DNA of 64,000 bases from an uncultured Roseibium sp. (GTDB lineage: Bacteria; Pseudomonadota; Alphaproteobacteria; Rhizobiales; Stappiaceae): assembly GCF_963675985.1 (NCBI RefSeq), contig NZ_OY780958.1, positions 1,240,001-1,304,000 of the forward strand, read 5' to 3'. Position numbers and translations under genes: made by a program. Below the pieces are notes generated by a model. The model saw only the letters and a program-made list of their open reading frames with translations. It did no database searches and was not told the DNA's origin. Below, piece by piece: positions 17,276 to 28,070 of the stretch (its first letter is position 1; each line of letters starts with the position of its first letter).

Positions 17276-18601
17276 ATGGGGTTGGTAATGACAGCATCCT
17301 TCGGGAACGCCCGCGGTTTCATGTTAAAGGCGGCAAAGCGGCCGGCAACAGCCTTAGGGCTTCTTGCCTTGTCGTTCGTCGCCTTCGATACGGCCGCCGT
17401 GGCGCAAAGCCCGCTTGATGCCGTTCGTCATCAAAGCCAGCCGGTGGAATGGCAGGACCGGTTCCAGGCCACCATGGAAAGCCTTAATTCCCTGGACAGC
17501 GCGGAGCCGACCCTGTCGCCGGAAACGGCGGACTATATGGCTGTGGCGATCGACCGCTACTCCCGCATCGTTCAGCAGGGCGGGTGGGGCCGCGTCTCCA
17601 GTGGCAGGACGCTTCGGATCGGTGCTCGGGATGCGCGGGTCATTGAACTTCGCCGCCGCCTGATCGCTTCCGGCGATCTGGAGCAGAAGGCCGGCATGTC
17701 AGACACCTTCGATTCCTATGTGGATGCGGCTTTGCGCCGGTTCCAGCTTCGCCATGGTCTGTTGGCCGACGGCGTTCTGGGCGAATCCACCATTGTTGCG
17801 CTCAACGTTCCGGCGAATGTCCGCCTGCGCCAGCTTGAAACCAATCTGGTGCGCCTGCGCTCCATGTCGGGCTTCCTTGGCGACCGCTACGTGATGGTCA
17901 ATATCCCGGCTGCCGAAATCGAAGCGGTTGAAAACGGCCGCGTCCGTTCGCGCCATACCGCCGTCGTCGGCAAGATCGATCGACAGACGCCGATCCTGAA
18001 CAGCGAGATCTACGAGCTGAACTTCAATCCGTACTGGACCGTTCCGGTGTCCATCATCCGCAAGGATCTGATCCCGAAGATGAAGCAAGACCCGGAATAT
18101 CTGGCCCGGAACAAGATTCGTATCTTCGACTGGAAAGACAATGAACTGACCTGGCAGCAGATCGACTGGAATACCGAGGAAGCGACCAAGTACCAGTTCC
18201 GCCAGGAACCGGGCGCGGAGAACTCGCTCGGCCATGTCCGGATCAACTTCCACAACAAGTATCAGGTCTATCTGCACGACACGCCGTCGAAGACCCTTTT
18301 CGGATCGGATTACCGCTTTCATTCCTCAGGCTGTGTCCGCGTTCAGAACGTGCGCGAACTCGTGACCTGGCTGTTGCAGTCGACGACGCCGGACTGGAAC
18401 CGGTCCAAGGTCGATCAGATCATCCGGGTCGGTGAACGTGAAGACGTGAAGCTGAAGCGGAAGATCCCGCTTTACCTGACCTACGTCACGGCCTGGGCCA
18501 ACGCGGATGGTGTGGTGCATTTTCGCGAGGATATCTACAATCGCGATGACCTCTACGGAACGACCGGCGAAGGAATCGGCGATGCGCAGGCGCGTCTGTA
18601 A
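17276..18601 (+). CDS. ldtP: L,D-transpeptidase LdtP (YcbB/YkuD family)
   Basis: Periplasmic enzyme that forms 3-3 crosslinks in peptidoglycan or attaches proteins to it. The 441-aa precursor has a basic start, a hydrophobic signal segment and an AVA-Q cleavage site (about residue 43). A peptidoglycan-binding type 1 domain follows (about 105-185, FQLRHGLLADGVLGESTIVALN), then the YkuD catalytic domain (about 200-385). The catalytic box is HSSGCVRV with His349 and Cys353. Starts at ATG 17276 and ATG 17288 are both possible. It follows its likely regulator LdtR by 401 bases, including a possible operator. Confidence 0.92.
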   Translation: MGLVMTASFGNARGFMLKAAKRPATALGLLALSFVAFDTAAVAQSPLDAVRHQSQPVEWQDRFQATMESLNSLDSAEPTLSPETADYMAVAIDRYSRIVQQGGWGRVSSGRTLRIGARDARVIELRRRLIASGDLEQKAGMSDTFDSYVDAALRRFQLRHGLLADGVLGESTIVALNVPANVRLRQLETNLVRLRSMSGFLGDRYVMVNIPAAEIEAVENGRVRSRHTAVVGKIDRQTPILNSEIYELNFNPYWTVPVSIIRKDLIPKMKQDPEYLARNKIRIFDWKDNELTWQQIDWNTEEATKYQFRQEPGAENSLGHVRINFHNKYQVYLHDTPSKTLFGSDYRFHSSGCVRVQNVRELVTWLLQSTTPDWNRSKVDQIIRVGEREDVKLKRKIPLYLTYVTAWANADGVVHFREDIYNRDDLYGTTGEGIGDAQARL

Positions 18602-18681
18602 CCAGCCACCTTATCTTGCTGTTTAGTCGTTCCAGACAAGCGCAGAAAAGCTGCGTGCTGGTCTAGAATCCGGAAATCAGT

Positions 18682-18702
18682 CGCGCCGCAGGCGCGCCTT
18701 TT
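18682..18702 (+). terminator. Probable intrinsic terminator of ldtP
   Basis: Stem CGCGCC / GGCGCG with a GCA loop, followed by CC and TTTT. It lies 80 bases after the ldtP stop. The run continues as CTCCTTTT, so the tract is interrupted. Confidence 0.5.
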
Positions 18703-18734
18703 CTCCTTTTGTAAGTAGGGCTCGCAAATGCTCG

Positions 18735-18761
18735 CGCTGAAATCTGGATTCCAGATCAGCG
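18735..18761. repeat. Hairpin-forming inverted repeat
   Basis: CGCTG and ATCTGG pair with CCAGAT and CAGCG around an ATT loop, giving 11 base pairs with a two-base bulge on the left arm. It sits between ldtP and the small DUF6898 gene, 77 bases before its start. No T-run follows. Its role is unknown; it may be a processing site or leader structure. Confidence 0.45.
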
Positions 18762-18837
18762 TTCGGCAGCGCCACACTTGTCTGGAATGACGGTTCGGGA
18801 GTGTGATAAATGCGGGCAGGCTTATGGAGAGAAGCAG

Positions 18838-19038
18838 ATGAGTCGTGGCACGCCGCCTTCCGGCGAAATCTATCTTGAAATCCAGCAGATCGGTCGGCAG
18901 GTCAAGATGACGGCCATTCATGCGGATACCGGGGTGGAGGTCGTGGTCTTCGGTCCGATTACCGCCTCACAAGAAGATTTGAAGCGTGTGGCCGTCCGCA
19001 AGCTGCAAAGACGCCTGGAGCAGGAAAACGGCGTCTGA
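18838..19038 (+). CDS. Small conserved protein (DUF6898-like)
   Basis: A 66-residue protein beginning MSRGTPPSGEIYLEIQQIGRQVKMTAIHADTGVEVVVFGP and ending in a basic helix (KRVAVRKLQRRLEQ). The ATG at 18838 is chosen because GGAGAGAAGC precedes it; an upstream ATG at 18778 adds sequence without family-like features. I believe it is the short alphaproteobacterial family called DUF6898, which is often found before glyA. It has no signal peptide or membrane segment. Function unknown. Confidence 0.75.
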   Translation: MSRGTPPSGEIYLEIQQIGRQVKMTAIHADTGVEVVVFGPITASQEDLKRVAVRKLQRRLEQENGV

Positions 19039-19239
19039 GGTCAGTCTTGACCTAAATTTCTGTTGTTGGAGCGGCCCGGTGTCAGTTTTGTGAAACTTGG
19101 CGTCGCTGTAGCCCTTGGTTCATGCCGGTCCCTATGCTAGTTCCACGCCTGCACGGGACGTGAGGCCGCAAGAGCGGCGAACGGACCGGGGCCGGAGAGA
19201 GATCCGGCAATCAGACTTCTACCAGAAAAGGATGGTGCG

Positions 19240-20547
<1,308 letters not shown>

Positions 20548-20590
20548 GGCCATCATGAGGGCCGGTTGAACCGGCCGGGAGCTTTCGAAG

Positions 20591-21067
20591 ATGCGGTGTC
20601 CCTATTGCGGGGGTGACGAAACCCAGGTCAAGGATTCCCGCCCGACCGAGGACAATACGGCCATTCGCCGGCGTCGGGTGTGCAACACCTGCGCCGGCCG
20701 CTTCACCACGTTTGAGCGGGTGCAGTTGCGCGAACTGATGGTGCTGAAACGGTCCGGTCGGCGGGTTCCTTTCGACCGGGAAAAGCTGATGCGCTCTGTG
20801 CAGATCGCGGTGCGCAAGCGCCCGGTCGAGCCGGAGCGGATCGAGAGGATGGTGAGCGGCATCGTCCGGCAGCTGGAAAGCTCCGGGGAAAGCGATATCA
20901 CCGCGGAAACCATCGGCAATCACGTCATGGAAGGTCTCAAGGGCATCGATGACGTGGCCTATGTCCGCTTCGCCTCCGTCTACAAGAACTTCCGTGAAGC
21001 CAAGGATTTCGAGGCACTTCTGGACGAATTGAGCGGTCCGGAGCAGCAGATGCTCGACGAGAGCTGA
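20591..21067 (+). CDS. nrdR: Transcriptional repressor NrdR
   Basis: ATP/dATP-sensing repressor of ribonucleotide reductase genes. The 158-aa protein has the N-terminal zinc ribbon MRCPYCGG...VCNTCAGRF (two CxxC pairs) followed by an ATP-cone domain with VLKRSGRRVPFDREKLMRSVQIAVRKRPV. It is full length. It begins 43 bases after glyA and precedes ribD by 35 bases. The target boxes would lie before nrd genes outside the window. Confidence 0.97.
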   Translation: MRCPYCGGDETQVKDSRPTEDNTAIRRRRVCNTCAGRFTTFERVQLRELMVLKRSGRRVPFDREKLMRSVQIAVRKRPVEPERIERMVSGIVRQLESSGESDITAETIGNHVMEGLKGIDDVAYVRFASVYKNFREAKDFEALLDELSGPEQQMLDES

Positions 21068-21102
21068 TTTTCGGCGACAACGAAAGCAAAGCAGTCCTTT
21101 TC

Positions 21103-22263
21103 ATGCCATCGGCGACCGACTTCGATCTCAGATACATGGCTGCCGCCGAGCGCTATGCGCGCCGGGGGCTGGGAGTGGTCTGGCCGAACCCGCCGGTCGC
21201 AGCCCTGATCGTTGCCGAAAACGAAAACGGTGTGCCGGTGCTCGTCGGCAGAGGGCGGACGTCGAAACCGGGCGGGCCTCATGCGGAGGTCAATGCGCTC
21301 CGGAGTGCCGGCGATATGGCACGCGGTGCGACCTGTTACGTCACACTGGAGCCATGCTCACACTACGGGCGGACACCGCCGTGTTCGCTGGCCCTTGTCG
21401 AGGCAGGCATCAAGCGGGTCGTCATCGGCATGCTGGATCCGAATCCGCGCGTGGCCGGACGCGGGGTCAGGATGCTGCAGGAAGCCGGAGTGGAGGTCGT
21501 GGTCGGCGTCCACGAGGAAGCCTGCCAGCGCCTTTATCACGGCTTCACCCTGCGCATCACGAAACAGCGGCCGCATGTGTTCCTGAAGCTCGCCGTCTCG
21601 CGTGATGGTTTTATCGGCCGGGAAGGGGCGGGGCAGATACGCATTTCCGGTGAACTTTCCATGCGTATGGTCCACGGATACCGGGCGACCTATGATGCGA
21701 TCCTGGTGGGGATCGGCACGGCCCTTGCCGACGATCCGCAGCTGACCTGCCGGTTGCCGGGCATGGCCGAGCGGTCTCCGGTCCGGGCGATTGTCGATGC
21801 CAGGGCTCAATTGCCGCTCAAGTCGAAGCTTGTCCGGACCGCCGCCGACGTACCGGTCTGGCTGGTCTGTGGCAATGATGCCGACCCGGAGCACCTGAAG
21901 GAGCTTTCCGATGCCGGCGTCCTGGTGATCCGCGTGCCGACCGATGGGGGCCGCATCCATCCGTCGGTCGTCGTCAGCGCGCTGAGTACTCGGGGCGTCA
22001 CCCGGTTGATGGTGGAAGGCGGGTCGCGGATCGCGAATGCGTTCCTGGACGCGGACCTTGTCGATGACCTGTGTGTCGTGACCGGCGCGGTGGACGTCGG
22101 TGAAGGCGGCATACCGGCGCTTTCCGGCCGAGATCTGGAAACGGTCCTGAAAGATCCCAGGTTCGCAAGGGTCGGTGCCGGTTATCTGGAAGACGACCGG
22201 TATATCTATCTGAGCAGGCGGGATGCCTTAAAAACGGGAAGCCTGACATGTTTACTGGAATAG
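21103..22263 (+). CDS. ribD: Bifunctional riboflavin deaminase-reductase
   Basis: Deaminates and then reduces the pyrimidine intermediate of riboflavin synthesis. The N-terminal cytidine-deaminase-like domain has the zinc motifs HAEVNAL and PCSHYGRTPPC (about residues 50-95). The C-terminal reductase domain (about 150-380) has RISGELSMRMVHGYRATYDAILVGIGTALADDPQLTCR and the NADPH-binding MVEGGSRIANAFL. Length of 386 aa is standard. Its last 16 bases overlap the ribE start, suggesting translational coupling. Confidence 0.97.
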   Translation: MPSATDFDLRYMAAAERYARRGLGVVWPNPPVAALIVAENENGVPVLVGRGRTSKPGGPHAEVNALRSAGDMARGATCYVTLEPCSHYGRTPPCSLALVEAGIKRVVIGMLDPNPRVAGRGVRMLQEAGVEVVVGVHEEACQRLYHGFTLRITKQRPHVFLKLAVSRDGFIGREGAGQIRISGELSMRMVHGYRATYDAILVGIGTALADDPQLTCRLPGMAERSPVRAIVDARAQLPLKSKLVRTAADVPVWLVCGNDADPEHLKELSDAGVLVIRVPTDGGRIHPSVVVSALSTRGVTRLMVEGGSRIANAFLDADLVDDLCVVTGAVDVGEGGIPALSGRDLETVLKDPRFARVGAGYLEDDRYIYLSRRDALKTGSLTCLLE

Positions 22264-22859
22264 TCACCGATCTCGGCGAGATCCTCAGCGTCACCAAGAT
22301 CCCCGCGGGGATCAGGACCCGGATTCGCACGGCCTATGATCCCGACGGTATCGACATCGGCGCCTCCATCGCCTGTGGCGGTCCCTGCCATACGGTGACG
22401 GCCAAGGGGACGGACGCGCAAGGCAACTGGTTCGAGGTGGAATCGGCATCCGAAACACTGGCACTGACCACCGCCTCGGACTGGGCGGTAGGCATGAAGC
22501 TCAATCTGGAGCGGTCGCTTGCCATCGGAGACGAACTCGGCGGCCACCTTGTCCTCGGTCACGTCGACGGACGGGCGAAGATCGTCAAGCGGGAAGACCA
22601 TGACGACTCGGTCTATTTTCAGTTCGAGGCCCCTGACGAATTTGCCCCTTACATTGCCCGGAAAGGCTCCGTTGCGCTGGACGGCACGTCGTTGACGGTC
22701 AATGAGGTTGACGGAAAGCTGTTTTCGGTCTTCCTGATCCCGCATACGCTTGCGATGACCACATGGAGCGACCGGAAGGAGGGCGATTTCGTCAATCTGG
22801 AAGTCGACATGATGGCGCGATATGCTGCGCGCCTTGCGGAATACGCCGGGCCGTCATAA
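22248..22859 (+). CDS. ribE: Riboflavin synthase alpha chain
   Basis: Dismutates two molecules of 6,7-dimethyl-8-ribityllumazine to riboflavin. The 203-aa protein begins MFTGIVTDLGEILSV and consists of two lumazine-binding repeats, the second starting near residue 98 with LGHVDGRAKI and containing DGTSLTVNEVD. The catalytic C-terminal VNLEVDMMARYAARL box is present. It overlaps ribD by 16 bases. A 135-bp gap separates it from ribH, and no FMN riboswitch motif is seen there. Confidence 0.97.
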   Translation: MFTGIVTDLGEILSVTKIPAGIRTRIRTAYDPDGIDIGASIACGGPCHTVTAKGTDAQGNWFEVESASETLALTTASDWAVGMKLNLERSLAIGDELGGHLVLGHVDGRAKIVKREDHDDSVYFQFEAPDEFAPYIARKGSVALDGTSLTVNEVDGKLFSVFLIPHTLAMTTWSDRKEGDFVNLEVDMMARYAARLAEYAGPS

Positions 22860-22994
22860 CAGCGCCGCAAATTCTTATGTAACGGTATCTTCGATATGTC
22901 CCGGCCATGCAGTGTCTCATTGGCATATCAGGGGTAGACAAATCGGGACAGACATGGTTCCTGTCGCGGCCCTCAAGACAAGAAGAATGGATCC

Positions 22995-23444
22995 ATGAGC
23001 TCAGACCCTAAGCTGCTGATTATCGAAGCTCGTTTCTACGAGGAAATCGCGGACGCACTCGTTGAAGGTGCGATCAAGGCGATCGAGGCCGCCGGCGGCG
23101 AGTACGAGCGGATCTCCGTACCCGGCGTTCTGGAAATCCCCGCCGCGCTTTCAATGGCGTTGACGGCCATGGAGGGTGAAGGAACGTTTTACGACGGCTT
23201 CGTGCTACTGGGCTGTGTCATTCGCGGCGAGACGTCGCATTACGACATCGTCGCAAATGAATCGGCGCGTGTGATCATGGATCTGGTCGTCGATGCGGAC
23301 CTAGCCGTTGGTAACGGTATCCTGACCGTAGAAAACGCCGAACAGGCCTGGGCCCGAGCGAAGGTGGATCAGAAGAACAAGGGCGGATCGGCGGCGGAGG
23401 CCGCGCTTGCGATGATCGCCCTGCGCGAAAGGCTTGGAGTTTAA
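22995..23444 (+). CDS. ribH: 6,7-dimethyl-8-ribityllumazine synthase
   Basis: Condenses the ribityl pyrimidine with dihydroxybutanone phosphate to form the lumazine precursor of riboflavin. The 149-aa protein has the early FYEEIADALVEGA box, VPGVLEIPAALSMAL, and the catalytic-histidine box LLGCVIRGETSHYDIVANES. The C-terminal AALAMIALRERLGV helix is complete. It lies only 3 bases before nusB and is cotranscribed with it. Confidence 0.97.
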   Translation: MSSDPKLLIIEARFYEEIADALVEGAIKAIEAAGGEYERISVPGVLEIPAALSMALTAMEGEGTFYDGFVLLGCVIRGETSHYDIVANESARVIMDLVVDADLAVGNGILTVENAEQAWARAKVDQKNKGGSAAEAALAMIALRERLGV

Positions 23445-23447
23445 CCG

Positions 23448-23978
23448 ATGACCGACAAGGTCGATCAACCGAAGCCGCAATCGACTGCCAAGACGAGCCG
23501 TCCTGCAAACAAGCGCGGGGCGGCACGTCTGGGTGCTGTGCAGGCTCTTTACCAGATGGACGTCGGCGAAGTGTCGCTGGCCGATGTCATCAGCGAATTC
23601 ACGACCTTCCGGTTGGGGAAGGAACTGGACGGCGAGCAGTACCGCGAAGCGGACGAGCAGTGGTTCAGCGACATCGTCAAGGGTGTGGTCGAAGACCAGA
23701 AGTTCCTGGATCCGTTCATTCACACGGCTCTTGCCGAAGACTGGCCGCTGAAGCGCATCGACAGCCTGCTCAGGGCGATCCTGCGCTGCGGTTCCTACGA
23801 GCTGTTGCGGCGCAAGGACGTGCCGGCACGTGTGATCATCTCCGAATACATCGATGTGGCGAAAGCTTTCTTCGAGGATGACGAACCGGGGCTGGTGAAC
23901 GGTGTTCTCGATCGGCTTGCCCATGACCTTCGCAAGGCCGAGTTCGACGCGCCGAAGGCCAGCGGCAGCGAGGCCTGA
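23448..23978 (+). CDS. nusB: Transcription antitermination factor NusB
   Basis: Binds boxA RNA with S10 and promotes rRNA antitermination. The 176-aa protein has an extended Lys/Pro-rich N-terminus, then ARLGAVQALYQMDVGEV (the first helix of the NusB fold) and EPGLVNGVLDRLAHDLR near the C-terminus. The NusB core spans about residues 24-165. It starts 3 bases after ribH and ends 2 bases before thiL, so the three are one transcription unit. Confidence 0.95.
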   Translation: MTDKVDQPKPQSTAKTSRPANKRGAARLGAVQALYQMDVGEVSLADVISEFTTFRLGKELDGEQYREADEQWFSDIVKGVVEDQKFLDPFIHTALAEDWPLKRIDSLLRAILRCGSYELLRRKDVPARVIISEYIDVAKAFFEDDEPGLVNGVLDRLAHDLRKAEFDAPKASGSEA

Positions 23979-23980
23979 TC

Positions 23981-24976
23981 ATGGCCGGTGACCGGCCGCA
24001 CGAATTCGAACTGATCAAGCGCTTTTTCGCGCCGCTTGCCACCGATTCCGGCAGTCTCGGGCTTGCCGATGATGCCGCGGTGTTCACGCCCCGGCCCGGA
24101 TATGACCTCGTCCTGACAAAGGACATGCTCGCTGCAGACGTGCATTTTTTCGCAGTCGATCCTCCAGAGGCCATTGCGCGGAAGGCTCTACGGGTCAATC
24201 TCTCCGATCTGGCGGCCAAGGGCGCCCGGCCGAGGGGCTATTTGCTCGGTCTCGGACTTGCCGTCGACTGGACGGTGGACTGGCTGGAACGGTTCTGCAC
24301 CGGCCTCAAAGCCGATCAAGCCGCCTATGGCCTGGTGCTTTGGGGGGGCGACACGATCAAGTCAGGTGATCGCTTGCAGATATCGGTCACGGCGATCGGC
24401 GAGGTGCCGCAGGCTAAAGCGGTTCGGCGGAATGGCGCGCGGGCAGGGGACGCGATCTATGTGTCCGGCACCATCGGTGACGGGGCTGCAGGCCTTAAGG
24501 CGCGTCTCGAAAGCGGATTTGCCGGCCGATACGGGCTGATTGACGAAGACCTGGCGCACATCCTCGACCGCTATCTGCTGCCGCGTCCGCGTGTGGAACT
24601 GGCGGGCGTGTTGAGCGATCATGCCCACGCGGCGATGGATGTTTCCGATGGGCTCTTCGCCGATGCGAAGCACATTGCCGATGCATCCGAAGTCGACCTG
24701 AGGATCGATCTCGACCTCGTGCCGGTTTCATCGGCGCTGGCAAAGATCCGGGACGCAAGCCCCGAGGATTTCACCGGGCTGCTCGGTGGCGGCGATGATT
24801 ACGAGATACTGGCCTGCGTTCCCGAAACTTCGACAGGCGCTTTTGATGCCGCCGCCGGGGCCGCCGGATGTCCGGTGACCCGGATCGGCGAGGTCACGCG
24901 CGGGAGCGGCAAGGTCGAGTTGCAGCGTGGCGGCGTCGCCGTGCAGTCCCTCTCCGGCGGATTTCAGCATTTCTGA
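23981..24976 (+). CDS. thiL: Thiamine-monophosphate kinase
   Basis: Phosphorylates thiamine monophosphate to thiamine pyrophosphate with ATP. The 331-aa protein begins HEFELIKRFFAPLA, contains DDAAVF and VLTKDMLAADVHFF (substrate and metal binding), then WGGDTIKSG and the later AMDVSDGLFADA and LLGGGDDYEILACVP boxes. Family length is standard. It begins 2 bases after nusB. The downstream MATE gene starts 236 bases later. Confidence 0.96.
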   Translation: MAGDRPHEFELIKRFFAPLATDSGSLGLADDAAVFTPRPGYDLVLTKDMLAADVHFFAVDPPEAIARKALRVNLSDLAAKGARPRGYLLGLGLAVDWTVDWLERFCTGLKADQAAYGLVLWGGDTIKSGDRLQISVTAIGEVPQAKAVRRNGARAGDAIYVSGTIGDGAAGLKARLESGFAGRYGLIDEDLAHILDRYLLPRPRVELAGVLSDHAHAAMDVSDGLFADAKHIADASEVDLRIDLDLVPVSSALAKIRDASPEDFTGLLGGGDDYEILACVPETSTGAFDAAAGAAGCPVTRIGEVTRGSGKVELQRGGVAVQSLSGGFQHF

Positions 24977-25212
24977 GCCTCTGCTTCCCGGCTGTCGCGC
25001 TTGCTCGCGGCAGCCTGCTTGCCAATGAAACCGCGCATCTGATATCCAGAAAGATACGGTTTCAGGCACCGGCCGCTCGCGCGTCTTCCGACTTCGGTAA
25101 AGCCTGTTCCATAACGACACCCCGAAACCTTTTGTTCCGGTGGGGCAATGCGAGCACCCTCTGATCCCGAAGCTGTCGGGATCACATGGAATGTCTGAAA
25201 GAGGATTTCGGC

Positions 25213-26598
25213 ATGTCGTCCGACGCCGCAACACGGAACGCGTTCATTCATGGACCGCTTGGCACCATCTATGCCAGGACGGCTCTCCCCATCATCTTCG
25301 TCATGAGCATGAACGGCCTGCAGGCCGTAATCGATGCCGTCTTTCTCGGCGCTTTCGTCGGGCCGGAAGCGCTTGGGGCCGTGACTCTGATGTTTCCCTT
25401 TTTCATGATCATCATTGCGCTTGCGACCCTTGTCGGCAGCGGAATGTCGAGCATTCTCTCCCGCAGGCTCGGAGGGGGAAACTTCAGCGAGGCACGGTCC
25501 GTCTTTGCGGGCGCCCACGGGCTTGCGCTTGCAGTCTCGGCATGCCTGATCCTGCTGTTTCTTATCTTCGGAGGAGCGGTGACGCGGCTTGCCGCCGGCG
25601 GGTCTCCAGTGCTGGAGCATTTGGGATATACTTATCTGAAGATCCTGGTGCTGACGTCACCGGTTTTCTTTCTGATGGCCGTCAATGTCGATGCGTTGCG
25701 CAACGAAGGCCGAACCGGTTTCATGGCGGCCATGAGCCTGCTGGTCTCGCTGGCCAATATGGGCTTCAACTACGTGCTGATCGTCGTGATGGGGCTGGGA
25801 GTCGCGGGCTCCGCCTACGGCACGGCGTTGGCGCAGGCTCTGGCCCTGTCGATCGTTCTTGTGTTCCGCCTGTGCGGACAAACCGAGTTGAGGCCGGCCG
25901 CGCTGCTGCAATGCAGTCCGTTCACAGACTGGCGTCGGATCCTGGCCCTTGGCGCGCCGCAGAGCCTGAATTTCATGGGGATCGCGCTGGTTTCGGCTTC
26001 GATCATTGCCGCTTTGCAGCTGGCCGGGGACGGGAACTACACGTCCACGGTGTCGGCCTATGGCATCATCACCCGGATCATGACCTTCGTGTTCCTGCCG
26101 CTTCTGGGGCTTGCCCAGGCCCTGCAGGCAATTGTCGGCAACAATTACGGCGCTCAGGCTTGGGCCCGCTCCAACAGCAGTCTCCGGCTGGGATTGGCAA
26201 TCGCCCTGGTATACTGCGTGGTTGCGGAAGGCATGCTCGTCCTCTTCGCGGAACCGATCGGCTTCGCCTTCGTCGATGACCGTCTTGTCGTCGGTGAAGT
26301 GGTCCGGATCCTGCCGGTGATGACGTCGATGTATTTTCTGTCGGGCCCGTTGGTCATGATCGCCATCTATTTCCAGTCCATCGGCGATGCGGGACGTGCA
26401 GCGGTTCTGGGATTGGCAAAGCCCTATGCCTTCGTCATTCCCATGATTTTCCTGCTTCCGCTCGCATTCGGAGAGCAGGGGATCTGGATGGCCACGCCCG
26501 TTGCCGAACTGCTACTCCTCGGGTTGACGACCGTTGTCCTCAGCGCAACGGCGCGCCGCAGAAGTCTTAAATGGGGGCTGTTCGTCACCGGAGCGTGA
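25213..26598 (+). CDS. MATE family efflux transporter
   Basis: Inner-membrane antiporter of the MATE/MatE family exporting small compounds against sodium or protons. The start at 25213 (461 aa) is chosen because AGAGG precedes it at good spacing; an upstream ATG at 25186 adds nine residues. About twelve hydrophobic helices are visible, and the two MatE halves meet near residue 225. Family-like features include GLQAVIDAVFLGAFVGPEALGAV in the first helices and LPLLGLAQALQAIVGNNYGA in the second half. The substrate cannot be told. It is an isolated gene between thiL and the MFS gene. Confidence 0.9.
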   Translation: MSSDAATRNAFIHGPLGTIYARTALPIIFVMSMNGLQAVIDAVFLGAFVGPEALGAVTLMFPFFMIIIALATLVGSGMSSILSRRLGGGNFSEARSVFAGAHGLALAVSACLILLFLIFGGAVTRLAAGGSPVLEHLGYTYLKILVLTSPVFFLMAVNVDALRNEGRTGFMAAMSLLVSLANMGFNYVLIVVMGLGVAGSAYGTALAQALALSIVLVFRLCGQTELRPAALLQCSPFTDWRRILALGAPQSLNFMGIALVSASIIAALQLAGDGNYTSTVSAYGIITRIMTFVFLPLLGLAQALQAIVGNNYGAQAWARSNSSLRLGLAIALVYCVVAEGMLVLFAEPIGFAFVDDRLVVGEVVRILPVMTSMYFLSGPLVMIAIYFQSIGDAGRAAVLGLAKPYAFVIPMIFLLPLAFGEQGIWMATPVAELLLLGLTTVVLSATARRRSLKWGLFVTGA

Positions 26599-26620
26599 AG
26601 GGGACGGCGTGACCGGGATG

Positions 26621-26638
26621 TTTTTGGCTCGCCAAAAA
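26621..26638. terminator. Candidate bidirectional hairpin after MATE gene
   Basis: TTTTTGGC / GCCAAAAA are perfect arms around only two bases, so the folded stem is about TTTTTG/CAAAAA with a GCTCGC loop. A second small hairpin, CCCCT / AGGGG around GAAATT, follows at about 26657-26672. Either could end transcription of the MATE gene 22 bases upstream. Confidence 0.4.
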
Positions 26639-26743
26639 ATACTCCTAGTTGCGGTCCCCTGAAATTAGGGGCTGCCAAACCGGGCGCGCTCGTGTAGGCA
26701 TGTCAGCTCTCTGAAAACCACGTTCGTACTCTCGGGAACAGAC

Positions 26744-27973
26744 ATGTCTGCCACTGCCGCTTCCGCATCCCACGGGTTCATCGATGACCGGCTTGCCAAG
26801 CGCAATGCCCTCTTGCTCGCCTTCGCCCAGGCGCTGGGCGGCGCATCCGCCTCCATCGTGATCGCCACCGGTTCGCTGATCGGCAGCAGTCTTCTGGGAA
26901 GCGACAAGTCGCTGGCCACTGTGCCGGTTTCCGCCTTCGTGCTCGGAACGGCGATCGGAACTCTACCGGCGGGAGCCATCATGCGCCACTTCGGGCGGCG
27001 GGCCGGGTTCATGGGGGCTTCAGCCTTCGGCATCTTCGCGGCCCTGCTTGCGTCGTTCGCGGTGTTCCAGGGTAATTTCCCGCTGTTTATCGTCGCCTGT
27101 GGTGGCAGCGGGTTTGTCGGCGCCTTCGTCCAGCAGTTCCGTTTCGCCGCGGCCGATACGGCAAGCGATGCGTTCAAGCCGAAGGCGATTTCCTGGGTGC
27201 TGGCCGGAGGCGTTCTCGCAGGCGTTGTCGGTCCGCAGACCGTGATCGCCACCAAGGACCTGTTCTCGCCAATCCTGTTCGCCGGGACCTATCTGGCGCA
27301 GGCCGGGCTTTCCCTTGTCGCTCTGCTTCTGGTTTCCTTCATCAAGATCCCTAAGCCGGTGAGGGCACCGGGCGGAACCCATGGCGGGCGGCCAATCCTC
27401 ACGATAATGGCTCAACCCCGCTTCATCGTCGCAGCCGCCTGCGGCATCTGCTCCTATGCCCTGATGAGCCTTGTCATGACGGCAACGCCGCTTGCGATGA
27501 TCGGTTGCGGCCTGTCGTCAACCGATGCGGCGCTCGGCATTCAATGGCACGTGCTGGCCATGTTCGGCCCGAGCTTCTTTACCGGCAACCTTATTGCCCG
27601 TTACGGCAAGGAACGGATCGTTACCATCGGACTGGCCCTCCTGGGCGGGTGTGCCATCATCGCGCTCATGGGGGTGGAGCTTGTCCATTTCTGGAGCGCG
27701 CTCATTCTGCTCGGTCTTGGCTGGAACTTCGGTTTCATCGGCGCAACCGCCATGCTGACGGATACGTATCGTTCCGAGGAACGCAACATGGTGCAGGCGA
27801 CCAATGATTTTCTGGTCTTCGGCTGTGTGGCCTTCGCTTCCTTTTCTTCCGGAGCGCTGCTCAACCATTTCGGTTGGGCAACCGTGAACTGGCTTGTCTT
27901 CCCCTTCGTCGTGCTGTGTGCCGTGCTCCTCGGATGGCTGGTCTTCCACGAGAAGAAGCATGTCCCGGTCTGA
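26744..27973 (+). CDS. MFS transporter
   Basis: A 409-aa major facilitator superfamily permease with about twelve hydrophobic segments. The conserved inter-helix 2-3 motif appears as GAIMRHFGRRAGF, a good match to the MFS signature, and NLIARYGKERI is its counterpart in the second half. A hydrophilic central loop (about residues 195-220) separates the halves. The substrate is unknown. The ATG at 26744 starts MSATAASASHGFIDDRLAKRN. It stands alone, with a 221-bp gap to hppA. Confidence 0.88.
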   Translation: MSATAASASHGFIDDRLAKRNALLLAFAQALGGASASIVIATGSLIGSSLLGSDKSLATVPVSAFVLGTAIGTLPAGAIMRHFGRRAGFMGASAFGIFAALLASFAVFQGNFPLFIVACGGSGFVGAFVQQFRFAAADTASDAFKPKAISWVLAGGVLAGVVGPQTVIATKDLFSPILFAGTYLAQAGLSLVALLLVSFIKIPKPVRAPGGTHGGRPILTIMAQPRFIVAAACGICSYALMSLVMTATPLAMIGCGLSSTDAALGIQWHVLAMFGPSFFTGNLIARYGKERIVTIGLALLGGCAIIALMGVELVHFWSALILLGLGWNFGFIGATAMLTDTYRSEERNMVQATNDFLVFGCVAFASFSSGALLNHFGWATVNWLVFPFVVLCAVLLGWLVFHEKKHVPV

Positions 27974-28070
27974 CAACCGGCGCAGAAAAGACGAAATAAA
28001 TTCCGGAAAAATTGCTGCAGTGCACAGTATTCTGCCGTAAAGGCAAGTGTGTGTAATCCCTAAGAGTAAC

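Noticed and set aside
19039..19239. Possible glycine riboswitch before glyA (a GGAGAGAG stretch near 19193)
   Set aside because: Only the GGAGAG fragment matches; the other conserved glycine-aptamer core elements are absent.
22860..22994. Possible FMN riboswitch between ribE and ribH
   Set aside because: The conserved AGGGTGAAATTCCCGACCGG-type core and paired elements are absent.
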